Source: Mycetocola tolaasinivorans (GTDB taxonomy: Bacteria; Actinomycetota; Actinomycetes; Actinomycetales; Microbacteriaceae). Taken from it: DNA of 64,000 nucleotides. The DNA lies in the NCBI RefSeq assembly GCF_003667565.1, contig NZ_RCUX01000009.1:62001-126000 (forward strand). Direction: 5' to 3'. The translations under genes were made by a program, and so were the position numbers. Shown here piece after piece: positions 43,263-53,290 of this stretch (position 1 is its first letter; every line of letters begins with the position of its first letter). The notes beneath the pieces were generated by a model. It was not told where the DNA came from. It worked only from the letters and a program-made list of their open reading frames with translations, and did no database searches.

Positions 43263-44252
43263 CTAGTCGTCTTCGAGAATGCTGTCCGGCTGAATATCGA
43301 TCTTCGCGCCGGTGAGCTTGGCGGCGAGTCGCGCGTTCTGGCCCTCCTTGCCGATGGCAAGGGACAGCTGGAAGTCCGGAACCAGGGCACGCACGGCCTT
43401 GATCGACTCGTCCAGCACGAACGCGCTGGACACCTTTGCCGGCGACAGGGCGTTCGAAACGAACGTCGCGAGGTTCGGCGAGTAGTCGACGATGTCGATC
43501 TTCTCGTTGCCAAGCTCCTCGTTGACGGCGCGCACGCGGCGGCCCATCTCACCGATGCAGGCGCCCTTGGCGTTGATCGAGGAGTCGGTGGCGCGCACGG
43601 CGATCTTGGTGCGGTGGCCGGCCTCGCGAGCGAGCGACACGATCTCCACCAGACCGCTGGCGATCTCGGGAACCTCGAGCGCGAACAGCTTGCGCACGAG
43701 ACCCGGGTGGGTACGCGACACCGTGATCTGCGGGCCCTTGTTGCCCTTGGCCACCGCGGTGACGTACACGCGGATGCGGCGACCGTGCGAGTAGTCCTCG
43801 CCCGGTACCTGCTCCTCGGGGGGCAGGATCGCCTCGACGGTGCCGAGGTCGATGTGGATCATCTTGGGGTTCGGGCCCTGCTGGATGACACCGGCAACGA
43901 TGTCTCCCTCGCGGTCCTTGAACTCGCCCAGTACGCCGTCATCCGCGATGTCGCGCAGGCGCTGGGTGATGACCTGCTTGGCCGCGTAGGCGGCGATACG
44001 GCCGAAGTCATCGAGGTTAGCCTCGGACTCGCCGACGATCTCGCCCTCTTCATCAAGCTCGGGCAGGAGCACGGCCACGTGGCCGGTCTTGCGGTCGAGG
44101 TGCACGCGGGCCGACGGCTCGGCCTCGCCCTCCTGGGTGACGTGCTTGAGGTAGGCCGTGAGGATGGCCTGCTCAATAATCCCCGCCAGTTCGTCGAACG
44201 GGATTTCGGTTTCCCGCTCGGTCATCTTCAACACACTGAGGTCGATATCCAT
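43263..44252 (-). CDS. nusA: transcription elongation/termination factor NusA
   Basis: A 329-residue protein with the N-terminal polymerase-binding domain, an S1 domain (about 130-200, including DYSHGRRIRVYV) and two KH domains (CIGEMGRRVRAVNEEL and SLAIGKEGQNARLAA). It lacks the C-terminal acidic repeats of E. coli NusA, as usual in actinobacteria. ATG 44252 is preceded by AGGAGG. rimP, usually directly upstream, is missing; the gene before it is an unrelated oxidoreductase. Confidence 0.96.
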   Translation of the reverse strand: MDIDLSVLKMTERETEIPFDELAGIIEQAILTAYLKHVTQEGEAEPSARVHLDRKTGHVAVLLPELDEEGEIVGESEANLDDFGRIAAYAAKQVITQRLRDIADDGVLGEFKDREGDIVAGVIQQGPNPKMIHIDLGTVEAILPPEEQVPGEDYSHGRRIRVYVTAVAKGNKGPQITVSRTHPGLVRKLFALEVPEIASGLVEIVSLAREAGHRTKIAVRATDSSINAKGACIGEMGRRVRAVNEELGNEKIDIVDYSPNLATFVSNALSPAKVSSAFVLDESIKAVRALVPDFQLSLAIGKEGQNARLAAKLTGAKIDIQPDSILEDD

Positions 44253-44395
44253 CGGAGGCCTCCTCTATATTCAGCTACACAGAACCCTGCACTCTGGCGC
44301 GGGGTCGATCTATAACCGTACCGGATTTTAGCCGCGCTTGTTACCCCGTTTGGTGTGAAGTCAGAAAGTTTCGGGGAACTCCCGGAAATTAATCG

Positions 44396-45958
44396 TTATC
44401 CCAGCTGCCAGGCGGGGAACACCCCGCGCGGGTCGATGCTCGCGCGAACCTTTCGAAGCCGTGCGGCGTTGTCTCCAAAATACGCGGTAGCGGGGCTTTC
44501 GAGGCGCGCATCGGGGTAGTTCACGTACGCCCCGGGGCCCCAGGCCGCGGTGGTTACCGCCCGCAGCGCACGGACGGCCTGATGGAAGGGATCGGGGTTT
44601 GCGCCGTCGGCAAAGTTCGCCGTGTACTGCGCGCTAAACAGTGCGCCGCGATGGCCAAACGCGGTCGCGTCGGCCGCCACGTCGTCGATGACCCCGCCCA
44701 GCGCATCAAACGAGAAACCACCCTCGGTGACGCCGGAGACGCGGCCGAGCGTTTCGGTCTGCTGAATCACCGCCGCGATTTCCGTGGCGCTGAGCGCCCG
44801 GGTCGCGATGCCCGAGGTGGCCGCAAACGATGTGCGAATGAGCTTTCCGCCCGGGCCCGAGACGCACTCGGCGGCACTGGATCCGGCGCAGCCGGCGTAG
44901 CGCATCATCGCGTCGAGGTACTCGTGCCGGGTAGCCTGGTTACGTGTGGGGGCGGGCACGCGCCCCAGCAGACCGGCGAGCGCCGCGGTGTGACCACCGA
45001 CCGGGCCGATCCAGGTGCCAGAAACGCTGAGCGAGGCACCGGTTGGATGGTTCGAGCCGGTCAGGAGCTTGAGCGTGGACCACAGCTGCGGATCTGCCCG
45101 CGGGGCCCACTCCTGCCAGGCCGCAATGACCGCGGGCGCGGCGGCCGCATCCCAGGAGAGGAAGTACATCGTCACGCCGGGTGCGGGCTTGGTGTTCAGG
45201 TGGAAGGCGGTGACGACCCCGAGGAGGCCTCCCCCACCGCCGCGGCAGGCCCAGAAGATGTCCGGGTCGTGCTGGGCATCCACGGTGCGGGTTTTGCCGT
45301 CCGGGGTCACGATGTCGATCGCGGCGACCTGGTCCGAGGTCAGCCCGAATGCGCGGGCGAGCACACCCACGCCGCCGCCGCTCGCGAGCCCGCCGATACC
45401 CACGCTGCCGCAGCTCCCCCCGCCGATCGCGCGACCGGCGCCCGCGAGCTTTTCGTAGACGAGCGCGAGCGGGGCACCGGCCCCGATCCGAGCGATGCCG
45501 GTACCGGCGTCCACCTCCACCGCATCGAGCGCGCGCACGTTGATCACGAGCTCCTCGGGCAGCCCGGTGTTCCCGCCGCCGCCGCTCGACCAGCCCGCAT
45601 AGTTGTGGCCGCCGGAACGAACGGCTATGCGCAGGCCGGAGGCCGCGGCAAAGCTCACCGCGGTGGCGACGTCCCCGGCGTCACGAGCGCGGACGATCGC
45701 GGGCGGCGCGGCTCCGTCATACACCGGAATCTCGGTGGGCACGGCGGCGCGATAGGCGTCGCTGCCCGGGCGGAGTAGGCGGTCGCCGAGGCTCTGCGCG
45801 AGGGCGTCCCAGTCCGGGGGCCCACCGACGCTGGGACTCGGGCTGCCACTCGGGGTAAGCGTGGGGCTGGGGCTGGGCGAGGGGCGCGGCGCACACCCCG
45901 CGAGCGCGAGGGTGCCGAGTGCACCGAGTGTCAGTAGGTGTCGACGGCTGAGCTCCAT
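44396..45958 (-). CDS. FAD-linked oxidoreductase, BBE family, Tat lipoprotein
   Basis: A 520-residue protein. The N-terminus MELSRRHLLTLG with a lipobox LAGCAP is a combined twin-arginine and lipoprotein signal, followed by a Pro-Ser repeat tether to about residue 46. The FAD domain has the covalent His in RSGGHNYAGW and the bicovalent Cys in GGGSCGSVGIGG. The C-terminal BBE domain ends with VNYPDARLES and YFGDNAARLRKV. Such enzymes oxidise sugars or alkaloids with oxygen. It stands between the alpha-galactoside operon and nusA. Confidence 0.9.
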   Translation of the reverse strand: MELSRRHLLTLGALGTLALAGCAPRPSPSPSPTLTPSGSPSPSVGGPPDWDALAQSLGDRLLRPGSDAYRAAVPTEIPVYDGAAPPAIVRARDAGDVATAVSFAAASGLRIAVRSGGHNYAGWSSGGGGNTGLPEELVINVRALDAVEVDAGTGIARIGAGAPLALVYEKLAGAGRAIGGGSCGSVGIGGLASGGGVGVLARAFGLTSDQVAAIDIVTPDGKTRTVDAQHDPDIFWACRGGGGGLLGVVTAFHLNTKPAPGVTMYFLSWDAAAAPAVIAAWQEWAPRADPQLWSTLKLLTGSNHPTGASLSVSGTWIGPVGGHTAALAGLLGRVPAPTRNQATRHEYLDAMMRYAGCAGSSAAECVSGPGGKLIRTSFAATSGIATRALSATEIAAVIQQTETLGRVSGVTEGGFSFDALGGVIDDVAADATAFGHRGALFSAQYTANFADGANPDPFHQAVRALRAVTTAAWGPGAYVNYPDARLESPATAYFGDNAARLRKVRASIDPRGVFPAWQLG

Positions 45959-46067
45959 GAGTCCCTCTTTCCTGCCCGATCCCGCGGTTCTGGTGTCAGG
46001 CTAGCGCGTGCACCGCCGCGAAACCAGGGCGCAACGCCCGCGGGTCAGCGAAGTCACGATGCCCGGC

Positions 46068-46982
46068 TCAGGCCGGAACGAAACGAATGCCCCAGTCGAG
46101 ACTCCAGGTATCAGCCGGTGCGATCAGGTGGAGGTCGATCCCGCTGTTGAGGGCATCCGGCGGGGCCGTCATCGGTTCCACGGCGATCGCCAGCTGATCA
46201 TCCGCGAGCCCGGGAAACTCGCGGGTGAGGTAGATCTGCAGCCAGCGGAAACGCGGATCCATCCACAGCTCGGCCCTCCCCATCGGCCCCGAAAGCGTGC
46301 TGGTTACCGCCCCGGACTCGGCGCGCAGCGCGGTAAAACCGAGGTGTGCGGGGCTCTCGGTTACCCGCCGACCCTCCCGGAGATCCAGCGGGGTGCCCGC
46401 GACCGAGACCATCGCTGCGGGCAGATGATCCTGAGTGAGTAGCAGGGCGCGCTCCGCCGGAACACTCAGTGTCAGCTCCGCCGCCGGAGTATCCCCGAGG
46501 CGCAGGTAGGGATGGGCACCGAGTCCAACCGGAGCGAGCTCACCACCGCGATTGTGCACGCTCAGGCTCACCCGAATCCCGTCGGCCGCCAGGTGGTACT
46601 CGACGCTCACATCGAGCGCGAACGGGTATCCCGGAGCGTTGTCGATTCGCGCGGTCAACAGCACCGCCCCCTCCGAATGCCGTGCGATCGCATAATCGGT
46701 CGCGGCCAAGAGCCCGTGCAGCGCGTTTGCGGTGCCGGCCTCGGTGGGGAGCAGAGCCTGCTCCTGCCCCTTCCACTCCCAGCGTGCCGCCCGCACCCGA
46801 TTGGGCCAGGGCACCAGCGTGATGCCCGAGGATTCCACGGGGGTCGCATCGAGGCTCCCGCGCACGAGCTCGACCCCGGCCACGCTGAGCCCCTGCAGGC
46901 TCGCCCCCACGGGTGAGATGGTGGCGCGCACGAGCGCGCCACCATCCCTCCGGGTGAGGATAATCGGGCTAGGCGTCGTCAC
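46068..46982 (-). CDS. aldose 1-epimerase
   Basis: A 304-residue mutarotase-type protein. It shows TLVPWPNRVRAARW, NALHGLL, the His in GLGAHPYLRLGD and the Glu in AIAVEPMTAPPDALNSG. It interconverts alpha and beta anomers, such as those of galactose released by the neighbouring galactosidase. The start is taken as GTG 46982, overlapping the upstream stop by 14 bases; the longer frame runs into that gene. It is last in the alpha-galactoside operon. Confidence 0.88.
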   Translation of the reverse strand: MTTPSPIILTRRDGGALVRATISPVGASLQGLSVAGVELVRGSLDATPVESSGITLVPWPNRVRAARWEWKGQEQALLPTEAGTANALHGLLAATDYAIARHSEGAVLLTARIDNAPGYPFALDVSVEYHLAADGIRVSLSVHNRGGELAPVGLGAHPYLRLGDTPAAELTLSVPAERALLLTQDHLPAAMVSVAGTPLDLREGRRVTESPAHLGFTALRAESGAVTSTLSGPMGRAELWMDPRFRWLQIYLTREFPGLADDQLAIAVEPMTAPPDALNSGIDLHLIAPADTWSLDWGIRFVPA

Positions 46983-49125
46983 CGGCTGGTTCCGCGACGA
47001 CGTGGAACAGCAGCGAGCGATCGGGATCCAGTGACGGCGATTCGAGACCCACGAGACGTAGTGCACGACCGCCGAGGCTCACGCCCGTTTCCAGCCAGGG
47101 CGGCTGGGCACCGCCGGGGCGGGTACCGTCGGGATACACCGCAACTACCCGGTACTGGCGCGCGTCATCGAGCCCGGGGAACCCGATCCGACCCACCGGC
47201 CAGGTGCGCGGTCGCTCGGTGATCGAGAACGCAAACAGCGCCTCTTCGGCATCGGGCGACACCACGCCCTCGAGCCGGGCCGCGGGTTCCGAAAGATCGG
47301 CATGAACCACCGTGCCGCCGTGCAACAGTGCCCGATGCGCGCGGTGGAACGTGACCCAGGCGGCCACACCACGCTTGGTCTCCTCGTCGGCGGTGATGAG
47401 GTTGGTTTCGACACCGAGGTGGCCCCAGAGCGCCTTCTCCCCGCGGTAGCTGAGCGGATGCGAGCGGTGTGTGGTGTGTGATTCCTCCGCGCCGATGTGT
47501 GTTCCCTGCAGCTCGGGCGGCACGATCAGCGAGGTCCAGCGTTGGATTTCGAGGCGTTCATGCGGGTCATTGCAGTCGCTCGGCCAGACGCGCTGGGTGC
47601 GCTCGAGCACGCCGAGGTCGATGCGTCCGCCGCCGCTCGCGCAGGATTCGATTTCGAGGCCGGGATGACGCGCCGCCAGCTCGTCCATCAGCGCGTAGGC
47701 GGCGAGGGTTTGCGCGCGCAGTCCCGGTCGGCCACCATCTGCGGTGTGGCCGGCATCCAGCAGGTAGCGGTTGTGATCCCACTTGACGTACGCGATCCGC
47801 AGCGAGGTAATGAGGGCCGACACGCGCTCAAGCACCAGGGCGTAGGCCTCGGGATGGCCGAGATCCAGCACGTGCTGGTATCGCGAGGGTAGCCCCACTC
47901 CGTGACCGGCATCGAAGATCCACTCGGGATGCTCGCGCGCGAGTTCGGAGTCCAGGTTGATCATCTCGGGCTCGAACCACAGCCCGAAGTCCATCCCTAA
48001 TTCCTCGACGCGATCCACCAGCGGTTCGATCCCGGTGGGCCACACCGCGGGATCCACGATCCAGTCGCCCAGCGAGGTGGTGTCATCTCGGCGGCCCAGG
48101 AACCAGCCGTCATCGATGACGAAGCGCTCGGCCCCGATCCGTGCGGACTCCTCGGCGAAGGCGATCAGGGTGTCCAGATCCTGATCGAAGTACACCGCCT
48201 CCCAGGTGTTGACGATGACCGGACGCGGCGAGCGCGGGTACGACGGAAGCGCGCGCAGGTGGCGGTGGAAGCGCGCGGCGAGGGCGTCCAGACCCTCGCC
48301 CCAGGCACCGTACTGCCAGGGGGTTGTATAGCTCGCGTCGGTGCCGAGTTCCACCTCGCCCGAGGCCAGCACCTCGCTCGCTGCGAGGCGGCGCACATCC
48401 GCGGGGGTGCGCTCGGCGACGAGGGTCTGGTTGCCGCTCCACCCGAGGTGGGTGGCCCAGACCCGGCCCGAACGGAACCCAAACCCGGGCTCCCCCGCGG
48501 CCAGGAGCAGCGTGTGTTCGAGCCCGGGTTTTCCTCCGCGCGAGGTGCGGGCCCACTCGCCCACGTGAAACTCGCGGCGCTGCGGTACCCGTTCGAGTGA
48601 CCAGCGCCCGGTGAGATCCAGCACCTCGGTAGCGGCCTGGGGAACGGGCAGGGCGAGCTCAAGACCGTCCACGCGGAAGGTCTCGGCGGCGGCGTTTGTG
48701 AGCGTGGCGCGCTGACGAATCAGCCCGCTCGCGTGCAGCACCTCAATCTCGATGCGCAGGTTCAGCCCGTACTCGGGATCGCGTGCCTCGGCCACCAGCG
48801 TTTCGGCCGTATCGGTGGAGGTGGTGCGCGCGCTCACGTGGGCGAACTTCGCCGCCCAGCGCTGCCCGGAGCTGTCCCCCACCAGGCCGGGGCGCCCCAT
48901 CCACCCCTCGGCGAGCTGGCCAAGCACCGGGATGGGCTGCGCATACGTCACGGGGCTGTCACCCACCGCGGGCAGTGCGCCGTGCGCGATGGCGGCGATT
49001 TCACCCGCACCAAGCGGGCCCAGATCCTCGCCCCAGTGCAGGATGCGGGGCAGGCGCGCATCCGCGAGCGAGATGATCACACCGGTGCCACCGGCGCGCA
49101 GATAGACGGATTCGGGAGAAGACAT
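46969..49125 (-). CDS. alpha-galactosidase, GH36
   Basis: A 718-residue enzyme of GH36 type. The hallmark WFEPEMINLDSEL is present, with the nucleophile Asp in YVKWDHNRYLL and the acid/base Asp in PSDCNDPHERLEIQ. It hydrolyses alpha-galactosides such as melibiose or raffinose. There is no signal peptide, so it is intracellular. It follows the two permease genes by 10 bases. Confidence 0.95.
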   Translation of the reverse strand: MSSPESVYLRAGGTGVIISLADARLPRILHWGEDLGPLGAGEIAAIAHGALPAVGDSPVTYAQPIPVLGQLAEGWMGRPGLVGDSSGQRWAAKFAHVSARTTSTDTAETLVAEARDPEYGLNLRIEIEVLHASGLIRQRATLTNAAAETFRVDGLELALPVPQAATEVLDLTGRWSLERVPQRREFHVGEWARTSRGGKPGLEHTLLLAAGEPGFGFRSGRVWATHLGWSGNQTLVAERTPADVRRLAASEVLASGEVELGTDASYTTPWQYGAWGEGLDALAARFHRHLRALPSYPRSPRPVIVNTWEAVYFDQDLDTLIAFAEESARIGAERFVIDDGWFLGRRDDTTSLGDWIVDPAVWPTGIEPLVDRVEELGMDFGLWFEPEMINLDSELAREHPEWIFDAGHGVGLPSRYQHVLDLGHPEAYALVLERVSALITSLRIAYVKWDHNRYLLDAGHTADGGRPGLRAQTLAAYALMDELAARHPGLEIESCASGGGRIDLGVLERTQRVWPSDCNDPHERLEIQRWTSLIVPPELQGTHIGAEESHTTHRSHPLSYRGEKALWGHLGVETNLITADEETKRGVAAWVTFHRAHRALLHGGTVVHADLSEPAARLEGVVSPDAEEALFAFSITERPRTWPVGRIGFPGLDDARQYRVVAVYPDGTRPGGAQPPWLETGVSLGGRALRLVGLESPSLDPDRSLLFHVVAEPAGDDA

Positions 49126-49135
49126 GGTTACCTAC

Positions 49136-50041
49136 CTACTTGACCGAGCCGAGGGCAAGGCCCCCGATGAAGCTGCGTTGGAAAATGAGGAACACGATCG
49201 TGGACGGGATCGCGGCCACCACGGTTGCCGCGGCGATTACCGACCAGCTCGACACGTACTGCCCCTGTAGGGAGAGCACGGCTGCGGTAATCGGGAGCTT
49301 TTCCGAGCTCTGCAACAGGGTGATCGACCACAGCAGGTCGTTGAAGATCCAGGTAAACGAGAGCGCGCCGAGTGCGGCCAGCGCGGGCCTCGTCAGCGGC
49401 AGGATCACCTGAATGAAGATGCGGCCCACCCCGGCCCCGTCGAGGGTCGCGGCCTCCTGAAGCTCATGCGGAATCGAACGCATGAAGCCGTAGAGCACAA
49501 ACGTGTAGAACCCGAGCCCGAAGGCCACCTGCACGACGATCAGCGCACCGAGGGTGTCGTAGATGTCGACCTGCTGAGTGATTCGTGTCACCGGGATCAG
49601 CAGCATCTGAACGGGCAGGAGGTTTCCGGCAAGCATGATCAGCAGGATCGTGCGACGGAAGGGAATCTTGAATCGGCTGAGCCCGAACGCGGCGGCAGCG
49701 GCGAGCAGGAGCGAGAGGATCACCGTGGGGATGGTCACGATCATCGAGTTCACCAGGGCGGGGAAGAGCCCGCCCTGGTTCCACGCCTGCACGTAGGTGT
49801 CGAGGGTGAACGATTTCGGGACGCTGGCGATGCCGTGCTTGGCCACGTCATCGAACGTGCGGAACGAGGTGATCAGCACGATGAGGATCGGCAGGAACCA
49901 GGCAAATGAGATCAGGATTCCGGTGGTGTGAAATCCCGCGGTGGCGGCGCGACGGCGACGCGATCCACGGCGGATCGCGGGTCGAGGAGCTGAGGCTGCG
50001 GGGGTTTCCGCGACGCGCCGCGAGGCGGTGGTTGAGGTCAT
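49136..50041 (-). CDS. carbohydrate ABC transporter permease (MalG-type)
   Basis: A 301-residue permease with six helices. The family EAA loop is visible as LQEAATLDGAGVGRIFIQVI. The C-terminus ends with FQRSFIGGLALGSVK. It pairs with the MalF-type permease whose stop overlaps its start by ATGA. The oligosaccharide importer lacks its own ATPase gene here, so a shared MsiK-type ATPase elsewhere is expected. Confidence 0.92.
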   Translation of the reverse strand: MTSTTASRRVAETPAASAPRPAIRRGSRRRRAATAGFHTTGILISFAWFLPILIVLITSFRTFDDVAKHGIASVPKSFTLDTYVQAWNQGGLFPALVNSMIVTIPTVILSLLLAAAAAFGLSRFKIPFRRTILLIMLAGNLLPVQMLLIPVTRITQQVDIYDTLGALIVVQVAFGLGFYTFVLYGFMRSIPHELQEAATLDGAGVGRIFIQVILPLTRPALAALGALSFTWIFNDLLWSITLLQSSEKLPITAAVLSLQGQYVSSWSVIAAATVVAAIPSTIVFLIFQRSFIGGLALGSVK

Positions 50042-50943
50042 GATTCCTTCTCCTCGGACAGGGCACGGACAAGGTAGGAAATAATCACGGCTATCGCAAG
50101 CACAAAGATCACGACGGCAATCGCGGAGGCGTAGCCGAGGGCGTGGGCGCTAAACGCGGTCGAGAACATGTACGTGCTGAGCAGTTCGGTCGAGTGGAAC
50201 GGGCCACCACCGGTCATTGCCCAGACGATGTCGAAGGAGCGCAGCGAGTCAATGAGGAGCACCGAGATGACCACCATGATGACGCTGCGCAGCTGCGGCA
50301 GGGTCACGAAGCGGAAGCGCTGCCAGGCCGAGGCTCCGTCCACGCGGGCGGCCTCCTGAACCGAGGGGTCGAGCGCCTTGAGACCGGCGATAAAGAGCAC
50401 CATCACGTAGCCGATTTCGCGCCAGAGGGCGGCGATAATAACGGCGTAGAGGGCGGTATCGGGATCGCCGAGCCAGACGCGGGTCCAGTCGTGCAGGCCC
50501 ACCGCGTCGAGCACGTTGTTGAGCACACCGTTGGGCTGGAAGAACGCGCCCCAGATCAGGGCGGTCACCACCAGGGAGAACACGATGGGGAGGAACATTG
50601 CGGTGCGGTAGATCGCGACTCCGCGACGCTCGGATTGGAAGAGGAGCGCCACGCCGAGGCCCGCGACAAACGAGATTCCACCGAAGAGGACGATCCAGAT
50701 CGCGGTGTTCTTGAGCGCGGTCAGGAAGATCGGGTCGGAGAAGAGGTCGGTGTAGTTTTGCACACCCACCGAGGTGGCCGGGCCGATCCCGTTCCAGCGC
50801 AGGAACGAGAGCGAGATGCCCTGGATGGCCGGCCAAAACACGCCGACCGCTTCAATCAGAAAGGGAACGAGGACGAGTACGAAGACCAGCGGCGGCGGAA
50901 CCTTGATCCGCCGCCGCTCGCGTACCGGAGTACTGGTTGTCAC
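50038..50943 (-). CDS. carbohydrate ABC transporter permease (MalF-type)
   Basis: A 301-residue permease with six helices and an EAA loop (VQEAARVDGASAWQRFRFVT). The start GTG (50941-50943) overlaps the binding-protein stop by GTGA. It works with the MalG-type permease and the binding protein. Confidence 0.92.
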   Translation of the reverse strand: MTTSTPVRERRRIKVPPPLVFVLVLVPFLIEAVGVFWPAIQGISLSFLRWNGIGPATSVGVQNYTDLFSDPIFLTALKNTAIWIVLFGGISFVAGLGVALLFQSERRGVAIYRTAMFLPIVFSLVVTALIWGAFFQPNGVLNNVLDAVGLHDWTRVWLGDPDTALYAVIIAALWREIGYVMVLFIAGLKALDPSVQEAARVDGASAWQRFRFVTLPQLRSVIMVVISVLLIDSLRSFDIVWAMTGGGPFHSTELLSTYMFSTAFSAHALGYASAIAVVIFVLAIAVIISYLVRALSEEKES

Positions 50944-52229
50944 GAATTAGCTCGGATCTTCTGGGCGGCGTCTTCCCAGGTCTTCAGGATCTGGTCGACA
51001 TTGCCGGGGTTGGCGATGAAGGAGGTGAGTGCGGTGTCGGCGGGGGTCTGCTGCGCGTCCCCGGCGTCACGGTTGTAGAACTGCGTGACGGCCTTGGCCG
51101 ACTGGATCATCTCCTTACCCTGGGTGGCCAGGGCGTCGAGGTTCACGGTGGCCCGGAGGTTCGCCGGCAGTGCGGTGCCGTCCTGCCCCTTGGCGAGCTC
51201 GGTCTGGGCCTCGGCGCTCGCGATGAAGTCGAGGAACTTCTTGGCCAGCTCGGGCTTGGTGGTCTTGACGCTCGCGATGAAGCCATCGGTCGGCGCCTCC
51301 TCGGCGATCGGCACCGACGGGTCGATGATCGGGAACTGGAAGAACGCGAGGTCATTCTTCTTGTCCGCGGGGATCGCCGGCTGGGCCCAGGCACCGAGCA
51401 GGTACATGGCAGCCTTGCCCTGCGAGAAGTCGCTGATCGCCTGGTTGTGGGTGGTACCGAGGGTGGCCGGGTCCATGAACGGCAGAACCTGACCAAACGC
51501 GGTAAACACCTTCTTCACCTCGGGGCTGTCATACGACTTCTTACCCGCGAGGAGGTCCTGATGGAACTCGGCCCCGTTGATACGCAGGTCGAGATAGTCG
51601 AACCAGGCGGATGCCAGCCAGGCGTTATCGCTGAGCCCCATCGTGACCGGGGTCACGCCCTCACCCTTGATCTTTGTCGATACGGCGAGGAACTCATCCC
51701 AGGACTTCGGCGGGGTCACGCCGAGCTTTTCGAAGTCGCTCTTGAAGTAGTAGACGCCCCACCAGTAGTTGTTTGTGGGGATGAAGACCTTGGTGCCCTT
51801 GGAATCCTCGCTGAGCTTTGCCAGGTTTTCGGGGAAATCACCCTTGTGGGTGTCCCACACGCTGTCGAGGTTCAGCAGGAGGTTCTGGTCGGCGAAGTCG
51901 CGGGTGGCCTGTCCGGCATACCAGGTGTAGACATCCGGCGGATTCTTCGAGGTCAGGTAGGACGGCAGCTGCTGGTTGAAGGTCGAAGTCGGAATGCTGT
52001 TGATCTTCACGGTGCCCTCGCCCTTGTCGTTGAAGATCTTGACGAGGTTTTCCAGGCCACCCTTCTCCGCATCGGTGAAACGGGACTGGAGGATCAGCGG
52101 GCCGTCGGAGTCGGGGCCTTCCTTCGGTCCCTGGGCCTCGCCTCCGGTGGCCACGCATCCGGCGAGGAGTGCGGTCGCGAGGACGGTACTGCCCACGGCA
52201 CCGAGCCATCGAGTGTGCTTACGGGTCAT
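50940..52229 (-). CDS. oligosaccharide-binding lipoprotein (extracellular solute-binding, family 1)
   Basis: A 429-residue binding protein. The signal peptide ends in LLAGCVA, a lipobox. The mature part is a type II fold: NPPDVYTWYAGQATRDFADQ, VTPPKSWDEFLAVSTKIK, and FSQGKAAMYLLGAWA. I took the ATG at 52229 with GGAG upstream. It is first in the operon with two permeases, GH36 and the epimerase, so an alpha-galactoside is the probable ligand. Confidence 0.93.
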   Translation of the reverse strand: MTRKHTRWLGAVGSTVLATALLAGCVATGGEAQGPKEGPDSDGPLILQSRFTDAEKGGLENLVKIFNDKGEGTVKINSIPTSTFNQQLPSYLTSKNPPDVYTWYAGQATRDFADQNLLLNLDSVWDTHKGDFPENLAKLSEDSKGTKVFIPTNNYWWGVYYFKSDFEKLGVTPPKSWDEFLAVSTKIKGEGVTPVTMGLSDNAWLASAWFDYLDLRINGAEFHQDLLAGKKSYDSPEVKKVFTAFGQVLPFMDPATLGTTHNQAISDFSQGKAAMYLLGAWAQPAIPADKKNDLAFFQFPIIDPSVPIAEEAPTDGFIASVKTTKPELAKKFLDFIASAEAQTELAKGQDGTALPANLRATVNLDALATQGKEMIQSAKAVTQFYNRDAGDAQQTPADTALTSFIANPGNVDQILKTWEDAAQKIRANS

Positions 52230-52353
52230 CTTTGACTCCAATTCATTGGGGGATTTCACGGCCGGCCGTGTTCGCAGCGGACTGATTCTACGACCGAATG
52301 AGTCCAATTTAGGCTCCTACAACCGCGCGGCGTAGAAGGAAGCCGCGAACTAT

Positions 52354-53256
52354 ATGGACATTTCGATGATCCTTTGCCAGACTTCTCGCATGCTCATTCC
52401 CGATGGATTTCCCGGCCAGCGAATGCTCGTCCTGCCCCGACCGCGGGCACGCGAGTTCCTCCAGCAGGAGGGCTCGCTCAGGCTGGTTGTGACCGACTGC
52501 GGCTACTTCCCTAAGGCGCAATCGCACGGCCGGCGGCGGATCGCCCCGATCCCGCAGGCCGTTGTCCTCGCCTGTGTGGACGGTGCCGGCTGGTGTGAGA
52601 CCGAGGCTGGACGCTTTGACGTCGAGCGCGGTCAGGTCGTCATTCTGCCCCCGGGAATGCCGCACTCGTACGGGTCGGATGAGGATAATCCGTGGACGCT
52701 GTGGTGGTTCCATGTGGCGGGCCCCGAGGTCGCCGCGTTCTTGCGTGTCGCCGACATCACCGCGGCCACCCCGGTACGACACCCGCGAGACCTCTATCCG
52801 ATCGTTTCACTCATGGCCGAGGTACTGGCCTGGATGGAGCGAGACTCGACCACCACGAGCCTGCTCGCCGCATCGGGGGCCGCCTGGCACGCGCTCACGC
52901 TGCTGGCGGCCGAACGCTCGCAGCCCGGGCAGCGCGAGGACGTGATCGCGAGTGCCGTCGACTACCTCCGGGCCCACATGGCCGATCGCATCAGCGTGCC
53001 GGATCTCGCGGCGATGGCCTCGCTCAGCGCCTCACACTTCAGCGCGCTGTTTCGCAAGCAGATGGGGTATCCGGTGCTGCAGTATCAAACGATGCTGCGA
53101 ATGGGTCGCGCCCTCGAGCTTCTGGACACCACCGGGTCTACGGTTTCGGCGATCGCCGCCGAGGTGGGATATCCCGATGCCCTGTACTTCACCCGGCAGT
53201 TCAAGAAGACACACGGGATCACCCCGCGCGAATACCGCGACCAGCACAAGGGCTGA
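52354..53256 (+). CDS. AraC-family regulator of the alpha-galactoside operon
   Basis: A 300-residue regulator with an N-terminal cupin-like sugar-binding half (FDVERGQVVILPPGMPHSYG) and a C-terminal AraC double helix-turn-helix (LAAMASLSASHFSALFRKQM, then GYPDALYFTRQFKKTHGITP). The layout is like MsmR and MelR activators. It is divergent from the binding-protein gene. The start at 52354 is uncertain; 52390 is an alternative. Confidence 0.9.
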   Translation: MDISMILCQTSRMLIPDGFPGQRMLVLPRPRAREFLQQEGSLRLVVTDCGYFPKAQSHGRRRIAPIPQAVVLACVDGAGWCETEAGRFDVERGQVVILPPGMPHSYGSDEDNPWTLWWFHVAGPEVAAFLRVADITAATPVRHPRDLYPIVSLMAEVLAWMERDSTTTSLLAASGAAWHALTLLAAERSQPGQREDVIASAVDYLRAHMADRISVPDLAAMASLSASHFSALFRKQMGYPVLQYQTMLRMGRALELLDTTGSTVSAIAAEVGYPDALYFTRQFKKTHGITPREYRDQHKG

Positions 53257-53290
53257 TCGCGGTATTCGAACGGGGTGGATCGGGTCGTCG

